Translations under genes and position numbers: made by a program
Source: Demequina rhizosphaerae
GTDB taxonomy: Bacteria; Actinomycetota; Actinomycetes; Actinomycetales; Demequinaceae
Reading direction: 5' to 3'
Assembly (NCBI RefSeq): GCF_000971255.1
Contig: NZ_BBMC01000002.1
Span: forward strand, 186,001 to 250,000
DNA: 64,000 nt
The notes under the pieces: generated by a model
What the model was told of the DNA's origin: nothing
The model's input: only the letters and a program-made list of their open reading frames with translations
Database searches by the model: none
Shown here: positions 47,810-55,365 of the stretch, piece after piece
Position numbering within the stretch: the stretch's first letter is position 1
Layout: each line of letters starts with the position of its first letter

Positions 47810-48162
47810 TCCCCCGCCTCCTTCCTGATCATGTCCGCGAGCTGCGCGGGCGTGAGCCCGAGCGTCGCGGCCCTCGCGACGAGCGGTCGGACGTGCTCGT
47901 CGCGGAACGTCTCGCGGCGCGCGGCGAGCAGCCGCGCCCGCGCCCCCTCGGATACGAACATCCCGATCCCCCGCCTCTTGTAGAGGGTGCCGTCGTCGAC
48001 CAGGCGGTTGACGCCCTTGAGGGCGGTCGCCGGGTTGATCCGGTGGAAGGCCGCGAGCTCGTTGATCGACGGCACCTGCGACTCCTCCGGCAGCGAGCCG
48101 TCGAGGATCCGCGCCTCGAGCTGCTCCGCGATCTGCTGGAAGATCGGCCGGCCGTCGTCCAC
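47806..48162 (-). CDS. GntR-family regulator (YtrA subfamily)
   Basis: A 118-residue regulator consisting of the HTH (PIFQQIAEQLEARILDGSLP; VPSINELAAFHRINPATALK; LYKRRGIGMFVSEGA) and a short dimerisation tail, as in YtrA. It is first in its ABC operon and probably represses it. GGGAGGGCGC precedes the GTG. A palindrome overlaps the promoter upstream. Confidence 0.93.
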   Translation of the reverse strand: MDDGRPIFQQIAEQLEARILDGSLPEESQVPSINELAAFHRINPATALKGVNRLVDDGTLYKRRGIGMFVSEGARARLLAARRETFRDEHVRPLVARAATLGLTPAQLADMIRKEAGE

Positions 48163-48180
48163 GCGCCCTCCCGGTTGTCT

Positions 48181-48229
48181 GGTTAGTTACTTCACTAACT
48201 AACCAATCATGCACGCGGTGCGCTGTCAA
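48181..48229 (-). promoter_or_regulatory. promoter and GntR operator of the efflux operon
   Basis: A consensus -35 TTGACA (minus strand, 48224-48229) and the inverted repeat GTTAGT-N6-ACTAAC (48182-48199), which would cover the -10 area. Likely site of autorepression. Confidence 0.6.
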
Positions 48230-48251
48230 GCCCTCGGTCGGCGCCCGTCGG

Positions 48252-48257
48252 TAAGGT
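48252..48257 (+). promoter_or_regulatory. leaderless promoter -10 of orn
   Basis: TAAGGT, seven bases before the ATG. Confidence 0.55.
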
Positions 48258-48264
48258 GAAGGCC

Positions 48265-48882
48265 ATGACCGACACCCCCCTGGTCTGGATCGACTGCGAG
48301 ATGACCGGACTCGACGTGGGCGCGGACGCGCTCGTCGAGGTCGCCTGCCTCGTGACGGACTCCGACCTCAACATCCTCGGCGACGGCGTGTCCGTCGTGA
48401 TCAAGCCGTCCGACGAGGCGCTCGCCGGCATGAGCGACTTCGTGCGCAACATGCACGTCGAGTCGGGCCTGCTGCCCGAGCTCGAGCACGGCACCACGAT
48501 GGAGGACGCGCAGGAGCAGGTGCTCGCGTACATCCGCGCGCACGTGCCGGTGGCGGGCAAGTCGCCCCTCGCCGGCAACACCGTCGGCATGGACCGGATG
48601 TTCCTCGACCGCGACATGCCGCAGGTGATCGAGCACCTCCACTACCGCGTCGTCGACGTCAGCTCGCTCAAGGAGCTCGTGCGCCGCTGGTACCCGCGCG
48701 TGTTCTTCCAGGCCCCGGCGAAGACCGGCGGCCACCGCGCGCTCGGCGACATCCGCGACTCCATCACCGAGCTCCGGTACTACCGCGAGACCATCCTCGT
48801 GCCGCTCCCCGGGCCCGACTCGGACGACGCGAAGGCCGCCGCGCAGCGCGTGACGCCGGACGCGTCAACCGCCGCTCCGTAG
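48265..48882 (+). CDS. orn: oligoribonuclease
   Basis: A 205-residue DEDDh 3'-5' exonuclease that degrades 2-5-mer RNA and pGpG. Motifs: LVWIDCEMTGLD (Exo I), the GNTVGMDRMFLDRDMP segment (Exo II) and KTGGHRALGDIRDSI with the general-base histidine (Exo III). An acidic tail of about 20 residues follows. ATG 48265 has TAAGGT seven bases upstream; an in-frame GTG at 48256 overlaps that hexamer. Confidence 0.97.
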   Translation: MTDTPLVWIDCEMTGLDVGADALVEVACLVTDSDLNILGDGVSVVIKPSDEALAGMSDFVRNMHVESGLLPELEHGTTMEDAQEQVLAYIRAHVPVAGKSPLAGNTVGMDRMFLDRDMPQVIEHLHYRVVDVSSLKELVRRWYPRVFFQAPAKTGGHRALGDIRDSITELRYYRETILVPLPGPDSDDAKAAAQRVTPDASTAAP

Positions 48883-48888
48883 ACCCGG

Positions 48889-48920
48889 TATACTCTTCCG
48901 TGGCCCTCTTCGCGAGGGCC
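48889..48920 (+). promoter_or_regulatory. promoter and leader hairpin of tRNA-His
   Basis: -10 TATACT (48889-48894), then hairpin GGCCCTC-N5-GAGGGCC (48902-48920) ending four bases before the tRNA. The stem may guide 5' processing. Confidence 0.5.
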
Positions 48921-48924
48921 GATG

Positions 48925-49000
48925 GTGGCTATAGCTCAGCTGGTAGAGCACCGCGTTGTGGTCGCGGGGGCCGCGGGTTCAAGTCCCGTTAGCCACCCCA
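48925..49000 (+). tRNA. tRNA-His(GTG)
   Basis: Acceptor GTGGCTA/TAGCCAC, anticodon loop TTGTGGT in stem GCG/CGC, T arm GCGGG-TTCAAGT-CCCGT. G at 48924 can be the -1 guanosine typical of tRNA-His, facing C 48997. CCA is encoded (48998-49000). Confidence 0.95.
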
Positions 49001-49003
49001 TCA

Positions 49004-49038
49004 CGAAGCCCCCGGCGTCCTGGACGCCGGGGGCTTCG
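49004..49038 (+). terminator. terminator after tRNA-His
   Basis: Perfect arms 49004-49020/49022-49038 in the DNA, about 15 bp with a 5-base loop in practice, four bases after the tRNA CCA. Confidence 0.85.
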
Positions 49039-49100
49039 ACGTTCCCGCGCGGTCTATCCTTGCGGGGGCGCCGCCGAGCGGCGCAATCTGAGGAGGTCCC

Positions 49101-49766
49101 ATGTTCGCAGCCCTGACCGGCGCCGGCCTGTCCGCCGCCGCGGGACTCAACGCGTTCATCCCGCTCGTCATGGTCGGGCTGTTCGCGCGCTTCACCGACT
49201 TCATCGTGCTGCCGGACCAGCTCGACTGGCTCCAGTCGTGGCCCGCGATCATCATCGGCCTCCTGCTGCTCGCCGCCGAGCTCGTCCTCGACAAGATCCC
49301 CGGCGTCGACCACATCAACGACCTCCTCCAGTCGCTCGTGCGCCCGCTCGTCGGCGGCGTCATCTTCGCGGCCACCGCCGCGGCCCAGGTGATCGACCAG
49401 AGCAACTTCTGGCAGGAGAACCCGCTCGTCGCGGGCATCGTCGGCGCGATCATCTCCGCCGGCGTCCACACCGCGAAGTCCGCGTCGCGCCCGTCGGTCA
49501 ACGCCGCGACGGCCGGCACCGGCGCGCCGGTCGCGTCGTTCGCGGAGGACGCGACCGCGGTCGCGCTCAGCCTCATCGCGATCTTCGTGCCGATCCTCGT
49601 CGTGGTCGTCCTCATCGCGATGGGCGCGGTCTTCTACCGGGTCGTCACCACCGGCCGCCGCCGCCGGCGCCGCCGCGCACTGCTCGAGGCCGAGGAGCGC
49701 GCCGAACGCGAGGAACGCGCGGCCGCCGGCATCAAGACGCCGTGGTGGCGCGGCCGCTGGCGCTGA
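49101..49766 (+). CDS. DUF4126 membrane protein
   Basis: A 221-residue protein with about five hydrophobic segments: TGAGLSAAAGLNAFIPLVMV, PAIIIGLLLLAAELVLDKIP and a C-terminal helix LSLIAIFVPILVVVVLI, then an Arg-rich tail (RRRRRRRA). The GLNA-IP and DKIPxVDHxND patterns define DUF4126, whose role is unknown. GAGGAGGTCCC precedes the ATG. It converges on the osmolyte ATPase gene. Confidence 0.85.
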   Translation: MFAALTGAGLSAAAGLNAFIPLVMVGLFARFTDFIVLPDQLDWLQSWPAIIIGLLLLAAELVLDKIPGVDHINDLLQSLVRPLVGGVIFAATAAAQVIDQSNFWQENPLVAGIVGAIISAGVHTAKSASRPSVNAATAGTGAPVASFAEDATAVALSLIAIFVPILVVVVLIAMGAVFYRVVTTGRRRRRRRALLEAEERAEREERAAAGIKTPWWRGRWR

Positions 49767-49781
49767 CCCCTCCCCCGCCGC

Positions 49782-49805
49782 CGCATCGTCCCGCCGGACG
49801 ATGCG
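49782..49805. terminator. hairpin from two inverted GCATCGTCC motifs
   Basis: CGCATCGTCC (49782-49791), loop CGCC, GGACGATGCG (49796-49805), between convergent genes. Same design as 15141-15172. Confidence 0.75.
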
Positions 49806-49810
49806 CGCGC

Positions 49811-50566
49811 TCAGGCCGCTGGCGCCTCGCCGAAGTCCGCGAGGAAGTCCGCGACGAAGTCGTTCGCCGGGCTCCCGGTGACCTCCTCGGGCGTGCCGAG
49901 CTGCTCGAGCACCCCGCCGCGTGACAGCACCGCGATGCGGTCCGCGAGCAGCACCGCCTCGCGCATGTCGTGCGTCACCATGACGACCGTGAGGTCCAGC
50001 TCGCGCTGCAGCGCCTGGAACTCCCGCTGGAGGCGGCGGCGGCCCTGCGGGTCGACCGCGCCGAACGGCTCGTCCATGAGCATCACCGGCGGCCGCGCCG
50101 CGAGCGCGCGGGCCACGCCGACGCGCTGACGCTCGCCACCCGACAGCTCGTGCGGGTAGCGCGGGCCGTACGTGTCCGCCTGGAGCCCCACGAGGTCGAG
50201 GAGCTCGGCCACCCGCGCGGCGGTGCGGGCCTTGTCCCACTTGAGCAGCGCCGGCACGGTCGCAACGTTCTGCGCGACGGTGCGGTGCGGGAACAGCCCG
50301 ACGTGCTGGATGACGTAGCCGATGCCGCGGCGCAGCTCGACGGGGTCCTGGCCCATCACGTCCGTGCCGCCCACGAGGATGCGGCCGGAGCTGGGCTCGA
50401 CGAGCCGGTTGATCATGCGCAGCGTCGTCGACTTGCCGCAGCCCGAGGGGCCCACGAGGGCGAGCACCTCCCCGGCGCGCGCCTCGAGGTCGAGGGAGTC
50501 GACCGCGACGGTGCCGTCGGGGTAGACCTTGCGCACGGCCTCGAGCACGATCCCGCTGGTGTCCAT
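49811..50566 (-). CDS. osmolyte ABC transporter ATPase (OpuCA-like)
   Basis: A 251-residue ATPase: GPSGCGKSTTLRMINRL, VIQHVGLFPHRTVAQNVA, HELSGGERQRVGVARALAA and VMLMDEPFGAVDPQGR. It belongs to the OpuCA/OsmV group but lacks the C-terminal CBS domains usual in OpuCA. ATG 50566 has TACGGT six bases upstream. It is divergent from its two permeases. Confidence 0.93.
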   Translation of the reverse strand: MDTSGIVLEAVRKVYPDGTVAVDSLDLEARAGEVLALVGPSGCGKSTTLRMINRLVEPSSGRILVGGTDVMGQDPVELRRGIGYVIQHVGLFPHRTVAQNVATVPALLKWDKARTAARVAELLDLVGLQADTYGPRYPHELSGGERQRVGVARALAARPPVMLMDEPFGAVDPQGRRRLQREFQALQRELDLTVVMVTHDMREAVLLADRIAVLSRGGVLEQLGTPEEVTGSPANDFVADFLADFGEAPAA

Positions 50567-50572
50567 CGGTCC

Positions 50573-50617
50573 ACCGTAGCGCGGGCCCCGCCCGGGTCCA
50601 GGGACGACGTGTACCGT
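50573..50617. promoter_or_regulatory. divergent leaderless promoters of the osmolyte importer
   Basis: TACGGT on the minus strand (50573-50578), six bases before the ATPase ATG, and TACCGT on the plus strand (50612-50617), six bases before the permease GTG. The two lie within 45 bp, so one regulator could control both. Confidence 0.55.
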
Positions 50618-50623
50618 CGAGGG

Positions 50624-51325
50624 GTGGACAATCCCTGGCTGTCGCTCGACTACCTGCGTCGCAGCGGCGACGAGGTCTGGGAGCAGTTCGTCATCCACAC
50701 CACGCTCACGCTCGAGGCGATCCTCATCGCGGCGGCGATCGCGCTGCCCCTGGCGGTGCTCGTGCGCCGCTCCCCGCGGCTGTCCGGCCCCATCCTCGGC
50801 GTCACCGGCGTGCTCTACACGGTGCCGTCGTTCGCGCTGTTCGCGCTCCTCGCGCCGTTCACGGGGATCGGCCGCACCACGGTCCTCATCGGCCTCGTCG
50901 CGTACGCGCTGCTCGTGCTCGTGCGCAACACGGTCGTGGGGCTGCAGGGCGTCGACCCGGACATCGTCGACGCGGCACGCGGGCTGGGCTACACGCGCAT
51001 GCGCATGCTCCTCACCGTCGAGCTGCCCAACGCGCTGCCCAGCATCATCGCGGGCCTGCGGATCGCCACGGTGTCCACGGTCGCCCTCGTGACGGTGGGC
51101 GTCGTCGTCGGCTACGGCGGGCTCGGCCAGCTGATGTTCCGCGGCATGCAGTCCAACTACCGCGCGCAGATCGCGACCAGCTCGCTGCTGTGCCTCGCGC
51201 TCGCGCTCGCGCTCGACCTCGCGCTCGTGCTGCTGGGGTGGTGGGCGATGCCGTGGACGCGGGGCACCCGGCGGCGGTCGCGCCGGGCGCGCGGCGCGGC
51301 CCGCACCGCGGAGGCCGCCGCATGA
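50624..51325 (+). CDS. osmolyte ABC transporter permease 1
   Basis: A 233-residue permease with about five or six helices: HTTLTLEAILIAAAIALPLA, GVLYTVPSFALFALLAPFTG and the EAA loop GVDPDIVDAARGLGYTRMRM. It matches OpuCB/OsmW-type choline/betaine permeases. The GTG at 50624 is leaderless (TACCGT six bases before). It overlaps permease 2 by 4 bases (ATGA). Confidence 0.92.
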   Translation: MDNPWLSLDYLRRSGDEVWEQFVIHTTLTLEAILIAAAIALPLAVLVRRSPRLSGPILGVTGVLYTVPSFALFALLAPFTGIGRTTVLIGLVAYALLVLVRNTVVGLQGVDPDIVDAARGLGYTRMRMLLTVELPNALPSIIAGLRIATVSTVALVTVGVVVGYGGLGQLMFRGMQSNYRAQIATSSLLCLALALALDLALVLLGWWAMPWTRGTRRRSRRARGAARTAEAAA

Positions 51326-52053
51326 GCACCGTCGGCGACGCGTGGACCTACCTCACCACCCCGGAGAGCTGGGTGGGGGCCAACGGGATCTTCGGCACCA
51401 ACTTCGACGGGTCGCTGCGCTTCCAGCAGGACTCGATCATCGCGCTGACGATCGAGCACATCTACATGTCGTTCGCGGCTGTCGGGATCGCCGCGGCGCT
51501 CGCGCTGCCGCTCGGGCTGTGGCTGGGGCACGTGCGGCGCGGCGGCGGCGTCACCACGGTGGTCTCCAACGTGTCGCGCGCGATGCCCACGCTCGCGCTG
51601 CTCACGCTGTTCGCGGCGTCCGCGATCGGCTTCGGGAACCGCGCCGTCATCATCGCGGCGGCGATCTTCGCGTTCCCGCCCATCCTCACCAACACGTTCA
51701 CCGGGATGTCGGGCGTCGACGCCGACGTCCGCGAGGCGGCCTTCGGCCAGGGCATGACGCGGCTGCAGGTCGCGCTCAAGGTGGAGCTGCCGCTCGCGCT
51801 GCCGCTCATCGCGGCGGGGCTGCGCACCTCGGCCACGCAGACGGTCGCCACCGTGCCGCTCGCCGCGCTCGTCGCGGGCGGCGGCCTCGGCGTCATCATC
51901 AACTCCGGGCTCGCCACCCAGCGCTACGGCCAGGTGCTCGCCGGCGGCATCCTCGTGGCCGCGGTGTGCCTCGGCATCGACTGGCTGCTGGGCCGCGCGC
52001 AGCGCTCCGTCACCCCCGCCCCGCTGCGCCGCGTCGCGGTCGCCGCGGCCTGA
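51322..52053 (+). CDS. osmolyte ABC transporter permease 2
   Basis: A 243-residue permease, OpuCD/OsmY-type: IEHIYMSFAAVGIAAALALP, VSRAMPTLALLTLFAASAIG, EAA loop GVDADVREAAFGQGMTRLQV and GLGVIINSGLATQRYGQVL. It forms the channel with permease 1. A TGACCCGCGCATCGTCC string begins with its stop codon. Confidence 0.92.
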   Translation: MSTVGDAWTYLTTPESWVGANGIFGTNFDGSLRFQQDSIIALTIEHIYMSFAAVGIAAALALPLGLWLGHVRRGGGVTTVVSNVSRAMPTLALLTLFAASAIGFGNRAVIIAAAIFAFPPILTNTFTGMSGVDADVREAAFGQGMTRLQVALKVELPLALPLIAAGLRTSATQTVATVPLAALVAGGGLGVIINSGLATQRYGQVLAGGILVAAVCLGIDWLLGRAQRSVTPAPLRRVAVAAA

Positions 52054-52102
52054 CCCGCGCATCGTCCACCCATCCGCCCGCGCGCATGCGCCGAACGGTG
52101 AA

Positions 52103-52108
52103 TACCCT
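52103..52108 (+). promoter_or_regulatory. candidate -10 before the binding-protein gene
   Basis: TACCCT, about 75 bases before the ATG at 52184. It could give separate, higher expression of the binding protein. Confidence 0.35.
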
Positions 52109-52183
52109 GGAAACCGGGCCGCGCGGGAACAACGCGTCCGGATGGAAGGTTGCGGCCTAGGACTGCCCTACCCGAGGAGTGAC

Positions 52184-53170
52184 ATGCGAACGAGAAACCC
52201 ACTGATCGTCGCGGCCGCCGCCGGCACGCTGCTGCTGGCCGGATGCGCGTCGGGCGGCTCGGAGACCGAGTCGTCGGGCTCCGCGTCCGAGGGCGGCGCC
52301 ATGGCGCAGGAGTGCCAGCCCGTCCCGGGCGACGCGCTCACCGTGCTCGCCGACGACCTCATGCTGCAGAACGCCGACAACGTCATCCCCGCCGTCAACG
52401 CCGACGCCGCGACCCCCGAGCTGCTCGCGGGCCTCGACGCGGTCTCCGCGGTGCTCACCACGGACGACCTCATCCAGCTCAACAAGGCGGTCGACATCGA
52501 CCGCCAGACGTCCCAGGAGGCGGCGACGCAGTACGTCGCCGACAACGGCATCGAGGCGCCCGAGCAGGGGTCCGGCAGCATCGTGATCGGCGCCGCGAAC
52601 TTCTCGGAGAACATCACCGTGGCCGAGATCTACTCCGCCGTGCTGGCCTCCGCGGGCTTCGACACCGAGGTGCGCACCATCGGCAGCCGCGAGACCTACC
52701 TGCCGGCGCTCGAGAAGGGCGACATCCAGGTGGTGCCGGAGTACGCGGCGACCGTGACGGAGTTCCTCAACCTCGACCAGAACGGCGCGGACGCCGAGGC
52801 GGTCGCCTCGGGCGACGTCGACGCGACCGTGTCGGCGCTCGAGCCGCTCGCCGAGACGGCGGGCCTCGTGTTCGGCGAGCCCTCGGCGGCGCAGGACCAG
52901 AACGCGTTCGCGGTGACGCAGGACTTCGCCGACCAGTACGGCGTCACGTCGCTCACCGAGCTCGCGGAGACCTGCGGCACGATCTCGCTCGGCGGTCCGC
53001 CGGAGTGCCCGGAGCGGCCGTTCTGCCAGATCGGCCTCGAGGAGGAGTACGGGCTCGAGGTCTCGCAGTTCGACTCGCTCGACGCGGGCGGCCCGCTCAC
53101 CAAGAACGCCCTGCGTCAGGGCCAGGTCATGGTCGGCCTCGTGTTCAGCTCGGACGGCGAGCTGGGCTGA
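52184..53170 (+). CDS. osmolyte-binding lipoprotein, circularly permuted OpuAC/OsmF domain
   Basis: A 328-residue binding lipoprotein (lipobox LLLAGCASG). In OsmF/OpuCC proteins the domain starts IVIGxxNFxE and ends with LxxLxDD...PVV...PEL..L...S..LT..D....N..VD. Here that ending stands first, at about 48-125 (LTVLADD, PELLAGLDAVSAVLTTDDL, LNKAVDID). The usual start follows (SIVIGAANFSENITVAEIYS, GSRETYLPALEKGDIQVVPE, LGGPPECPERPFCQIGLEEE), and the protein stops at VGLVFSSDGELG, exactly where the missing end would continue. Every part is there once, in permuted order. GAGGAGTGAC precedes the ATG. Confidence 0.9.
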   Translation: MRTRNPLIVAAAAGTLLLAGCASGGSETESSGSASEGGAMAQECQPVPGDALTVLADDLMLQNADNVIPAVNADAATPELLAGLDAVSAVLTTDDLIQLNKAVDIDRQTSQEAATQYVADNGIEAPEQGSGSIVIGAANFSENITVAEIYSAVLASAGFDTEVRTIGSRETYLPALEKGDIQVVPEYAATVTEFLNLDQNGADAEAVASGDVDATVSALEPLAETAGLVFGEPSAAQDQNAFAVTQDFADQYGVTSLTELAETCGTISLGGPPECPERPFCQIGLEEEYGLEVSQFDSLDAGGPLTKNALRQGQVMVGLVFSSDGELG

Positions 53171-53186
53171 GCCCGCCCCCACCCAC

Positions 53187-53225
53187 GACGAAGGCCCGGC
53201 CCCCTCGGGGGACCGGGCCTTCGTC
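53187..53225. terminator. terminator after the binding protein gene
   Basis: Perfect 13-bp arms 53187-53199/53213-53225 (GACGAAGGCCCGG) with inner CCCC/GGGG pairing; between convergent genes. Confidence 0.85.
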
Positions 53226-53234
53226 TGAGGGTCG

Positions 53235-54338
53235 TCAGGCCGCGGCGCGCAGCTGGTGCACGGCGGGTCGCACGAAGTACTCGGCCGCCTGGCGGCGCGT
53301 GGCGTCCGCGGGCGACATGCCCGCGTCGACCCAGCGGATCCAGTCGACGATGCGCTCGGCGGAGCCGCGCAGGTCGAAGGCGTGCTGCCAGCCGAGCATC
53401 TCCGACGCCTTGGAGCCGTCGAGCCAGAGGAGCTTGTCCTCCGGGAAGGCGCAGGCCTCGCATGCGGGGCTGATGAGCGACGGCTCGCCCCACGCGCGGG
53501 CCAGCTCGAACACCATCTCGCCGGCGGTGAAGCCGGAGCTCGGCGGCGCGAAGTTGAGCGCGTCGACGGTGCGCTCCTCGGCCGCGATCAGGCGGGTGCC
53601 GGCGAGGACGAAGCCCGCCACCACGTCGAGGACGTGCTGGAACGGGCGGACCGCGAGCGGGTCACGGACGGCGAACACGCGCTCGTCCTCGAAGGCGCGG
53701 ATGCAGTTCGGCACGAGCCGGTCGGCGTCGTCGCCGCCGCCGATCACGTTGCCGAGCCGCACCGACGTGGCGCGGTACGGGGCGCCGTCGAGGCGCGTGA
53801 GGTCGGTGAACTCGCGGAACAGGATCTCCGCGATGGTCTTGGAGGCCGAGTACGGGCTGCAGCCACCCAGCGGGCTGTCCTCGGTGAGCTTGCTGTCGCC
53901 CGGCTTCATCGGCACGTAGCACTTGTCCGACGTCACGTGGACGAGCGCCGGGATCATGCCGAGGCGGGCGGCCTCGAGCACGTTGAGCGAGCCGCGCAGG
54001 TTCACGTCGAACGTGAGGTGCGGGTCCTCGAAGCCGCGACACAGGAGCGCCTGCGCCGCCAGGTGGTAGACGAGGTCCGGGCGGTGCTCGTCGATGACCG
54101 AGAAGAGCTTCTCGCGGTCACGCACGTCCGCCTCGTACTGCCGGGTGCAGACGTCTCCCAGCCACTCGGCGCGAGCGGCCGAGGAGGGATCGTCGTTGAT
54201 CGAGTATCCGATCACGTTGGCGCCGAGATGCTCGAGCACCGTAGTGAGCCACGCGCCGATGAAGCCGCTGTGGCCCGTGACCAGCACGGTCTTGCCGGCG
54301 AAATCCGGCATGCCCTCAGCCCGCTCAGCCATGTCCAT
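53235..54338 (-). CDS. rfbG: CDP-glucose 4,6-dehydratase-like NAD-dependent epimerase/dehydratase
   Basis: A 367-residue extended SDR. VLVTGHSGFIGAWLTTVLEH is the NAD-binding loop, LAAQALLCRGF and HVTSDKCYVPMKPGDSKLTE hold the active-site Ser-Asp-Lys, and YSASKTIAEILFREF gives YxxxK. The T-S-D-K-C-Y and TGHSGF-G-WL patterns match RfbG/DdhB. No deoxysugar transferase or CDP-sugar gene lies nearby, so the product may serve a pathway elsewhere; a related nucleotide-sugar substrate is possible. ATG 54338 has GGGGGG six bases upstream. The leader is long and structured. Confidence 0.85.
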   Translation of the reverse strand: MDMAERAEGMPDFAGKTVLVTGHSGFIGAWLTTVLEHLGANVIGYSINDDPSSAARAEWLGDVCTRQYEADVRDREKLFSVIDEHRPDLVYHLAAQALLCRGFEDPHLTFDVNLRGSLNVLEAARLGMIPALVHVTSDKCYVPMKPGDSKLTEDSPLGGCSPYSASKTIAEILFREFTDLTRLDGAPYRATSVRLGNVIGGGDDADRLVPNCIRAFEDERVFAVRDPLAVRPFQHVLDVVAGFVLAGTRLIAAEERTVDALNFAPPSSGFTAGEMVFELARAWGEPSLISPACEACAFPEDKLLWLDGSKASEMLGWQHAFDLRGSAERIVDWIRWVDAGMSPADATRRQAAEYFVRPAVHQLRAAA

Positions 54339-54680
54339 CACGTTCCCCCCGTATTGTGATCCCCCCTGGACGGTTCGCGACGTCGTTCCCCCAGCCCCTC
54401 GGCAGGGGAGGACGATGTCCTCACCCGGTGGGTTCGAGGGGCTCCGCCCGACCGATCGGTCCGGCTTTGTCCCTTTTGCCCACGTTCTTACTTTTAGCGC
54501 ACGGATGGGCGATTCGCCAGTGCTGATTGCGGCGGTTTGTGCGATTCGCACGGTTCTTGCGCGGCGATTCGGAGCGTGGAACCGGGCGTTAGCGGCGGGT
54601 TCGCCGCACGAACGGTGCGCGACACGGACGTTGTGAGAGATGCGGAATTCCCGGTCCGCGCGGGCCGGGTCGGCGGGGCG
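54339..54680. other. long structured upstream region of the rfbG-like gene
   Basis: No gene seen. It holds a nested hairpin (54393-54443), the palindrome GACCGATCGGTC (about 54450-54461), an AT-richer segment (54470-54500) fit for a promoter, and three near-palindromic GCGATTCG sites (54508-54518, 54540-54550, about 54563-54572). Confidence 0.5.
54393..54443 (-). promoter_or_regulatory. nested hairpin in the rfbG-like leader
   Basis: Outer perfect arms AGCCCCTCG/CGAGGGGCT (54393-54401/54435-54443) enclose GAGGAC-GAT-GTCCTC (54408-54422). It lies about 55-105 bases before the start codon. Confidence 0.5.
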
Positions 54681-54743
54681 GACGGCGGCGTCGGCGGCCT
54701 CGGCGGCGGCGTCGGCGGCCTCGGCGGCGGCGTCGGCGGTCCC
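54681..54743. repeat. three tandem 21-bp units
   Basis: 54681-54701, 54702-54722 and 54723-54743 repeat G(A/G)CGGCGGCGTCGGCGG(CCT/TCC)C with few changes, ending one base before the Lrp stop codon. Confidence 0.8.
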
Positions 54744-54744
54744 G

Positions 54745-55212
54745 TCAGCCGGCGGGGCGCTCCCCCTCGACCGGCACCATGGGCCGGTTCTCATAGAAGG
54801 TCTGCAGCACCACGGTCGTGCGCGTGGTGACGTTGACGGCCTGCCTGATGTCGCGGATCAACGCCTCGAGATCGGGCGGCGTGCCGACGCGCACGAAGAG
54901 CATGTAGCTGGCGTCGCCGGCGATCGAGTGGCACGCCTCGACCGCGTCGAGGTGCTCGACGAGGCGGGGGACGTCGTCGACCTGCGCGGGGTCGAGCGGG
55001 GTGATCTCGATGAACGCGGAGAGCGGCCTGCCCACCGCCTCCGGGCTGACGAGCGCCATGTACCCGGCGATGACGCCGCTCGCCTCGAGCCGGCGCAGGC
55101 GGGCCTGGACGGCGGACGTCGACAGCCCCACCTGCGAGGCGAGCTGCGCGAGAGTGGCGCGGGCATCGCGCGACACCTCCGCCACGAGACGCGCGTCGAC
55201 CGGATCCTGCAT
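54745..55212 (-). CDS. Lrp/AsnC-family regulator
   Basis: A 155-residue amino-acid-responsive regulator: HTH DARLVAEVSRDARATLAQLA then SQVGLSTSAVQARLRRLEASGVI, followed by a RAM domain with ACHSIAGDASYMLFVRV. ATG 55212 has TAGCGT seven bases upstream. It is divergent from the DUF6421-SDR pair and most likely controls it. Confidence 0.92.
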   Translation of the reverse strand: MQDPVDARLVAEVSRDARATLAQLASQVGLSTSAVQARLRRLEASGVIAGYMALVSPEAVGRPLSAFIEITPLDPAQVDDVPRLVEHLDAVEACHSIAGDASYMLFVRVGTPPDLEALIRDIRQAVNVTTRTTVVLQTFYENRPMVPVEGERPAG

Positions 55213-55219
55213 GACAGGG

Positions 55220-55225
55220 ACGCTA
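55220..55225 (-). promoter_or_regulatory. leaderless promoter -10 of lrp-like gene
   Basis: TAGCGT on the minus strand, seven bases before the ATG. Confidence 0.55.
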
Positions 55226-55279
55226 CCGCATGCGTGCCGCGATCCGTGCGGACGTCGCCGCCCGGAACCGGCAGAATCC

Positions 55280-55342
55280 TTGACCCGCGCATCGTCCGGT
55301 GAAAGACTTCCTGTTCTACGCATCGTGCGCAGGAAATGTTCC
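55280..55342 (+). promoter_or_regulatory. promoter region of the DUF6421 operon
   Basis: TTGACC (55280-55285) is a fair -35, but the spacer then consists of a GCATCGTCC copy. Two short palindromes, CGCATCGTGCG (about 55319-55329) and GGAAATGTTCC (55332-55342), are candidate Lrp sites. Confidence 0.35.
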
Positions 55343-55365
55343 ACTCAGCGTCGAGGGAGGTCCCC

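Noticed and set aside
52184..53170. Truncated or frameshifted binding-protein pseudogene
   Set aside because: The end looks missing, but the missing part is found intact at the N-terminus and the gene has a good ribosome site, lipobox and terminator.
54536..54744. A small Ala/Ser-rich or Gly-rich gene in the 21-bp repeats
   Set aside because: The open frames arise from the repeat itself, lack a ribosome site and run into the Lrp gene from the wrong strand.
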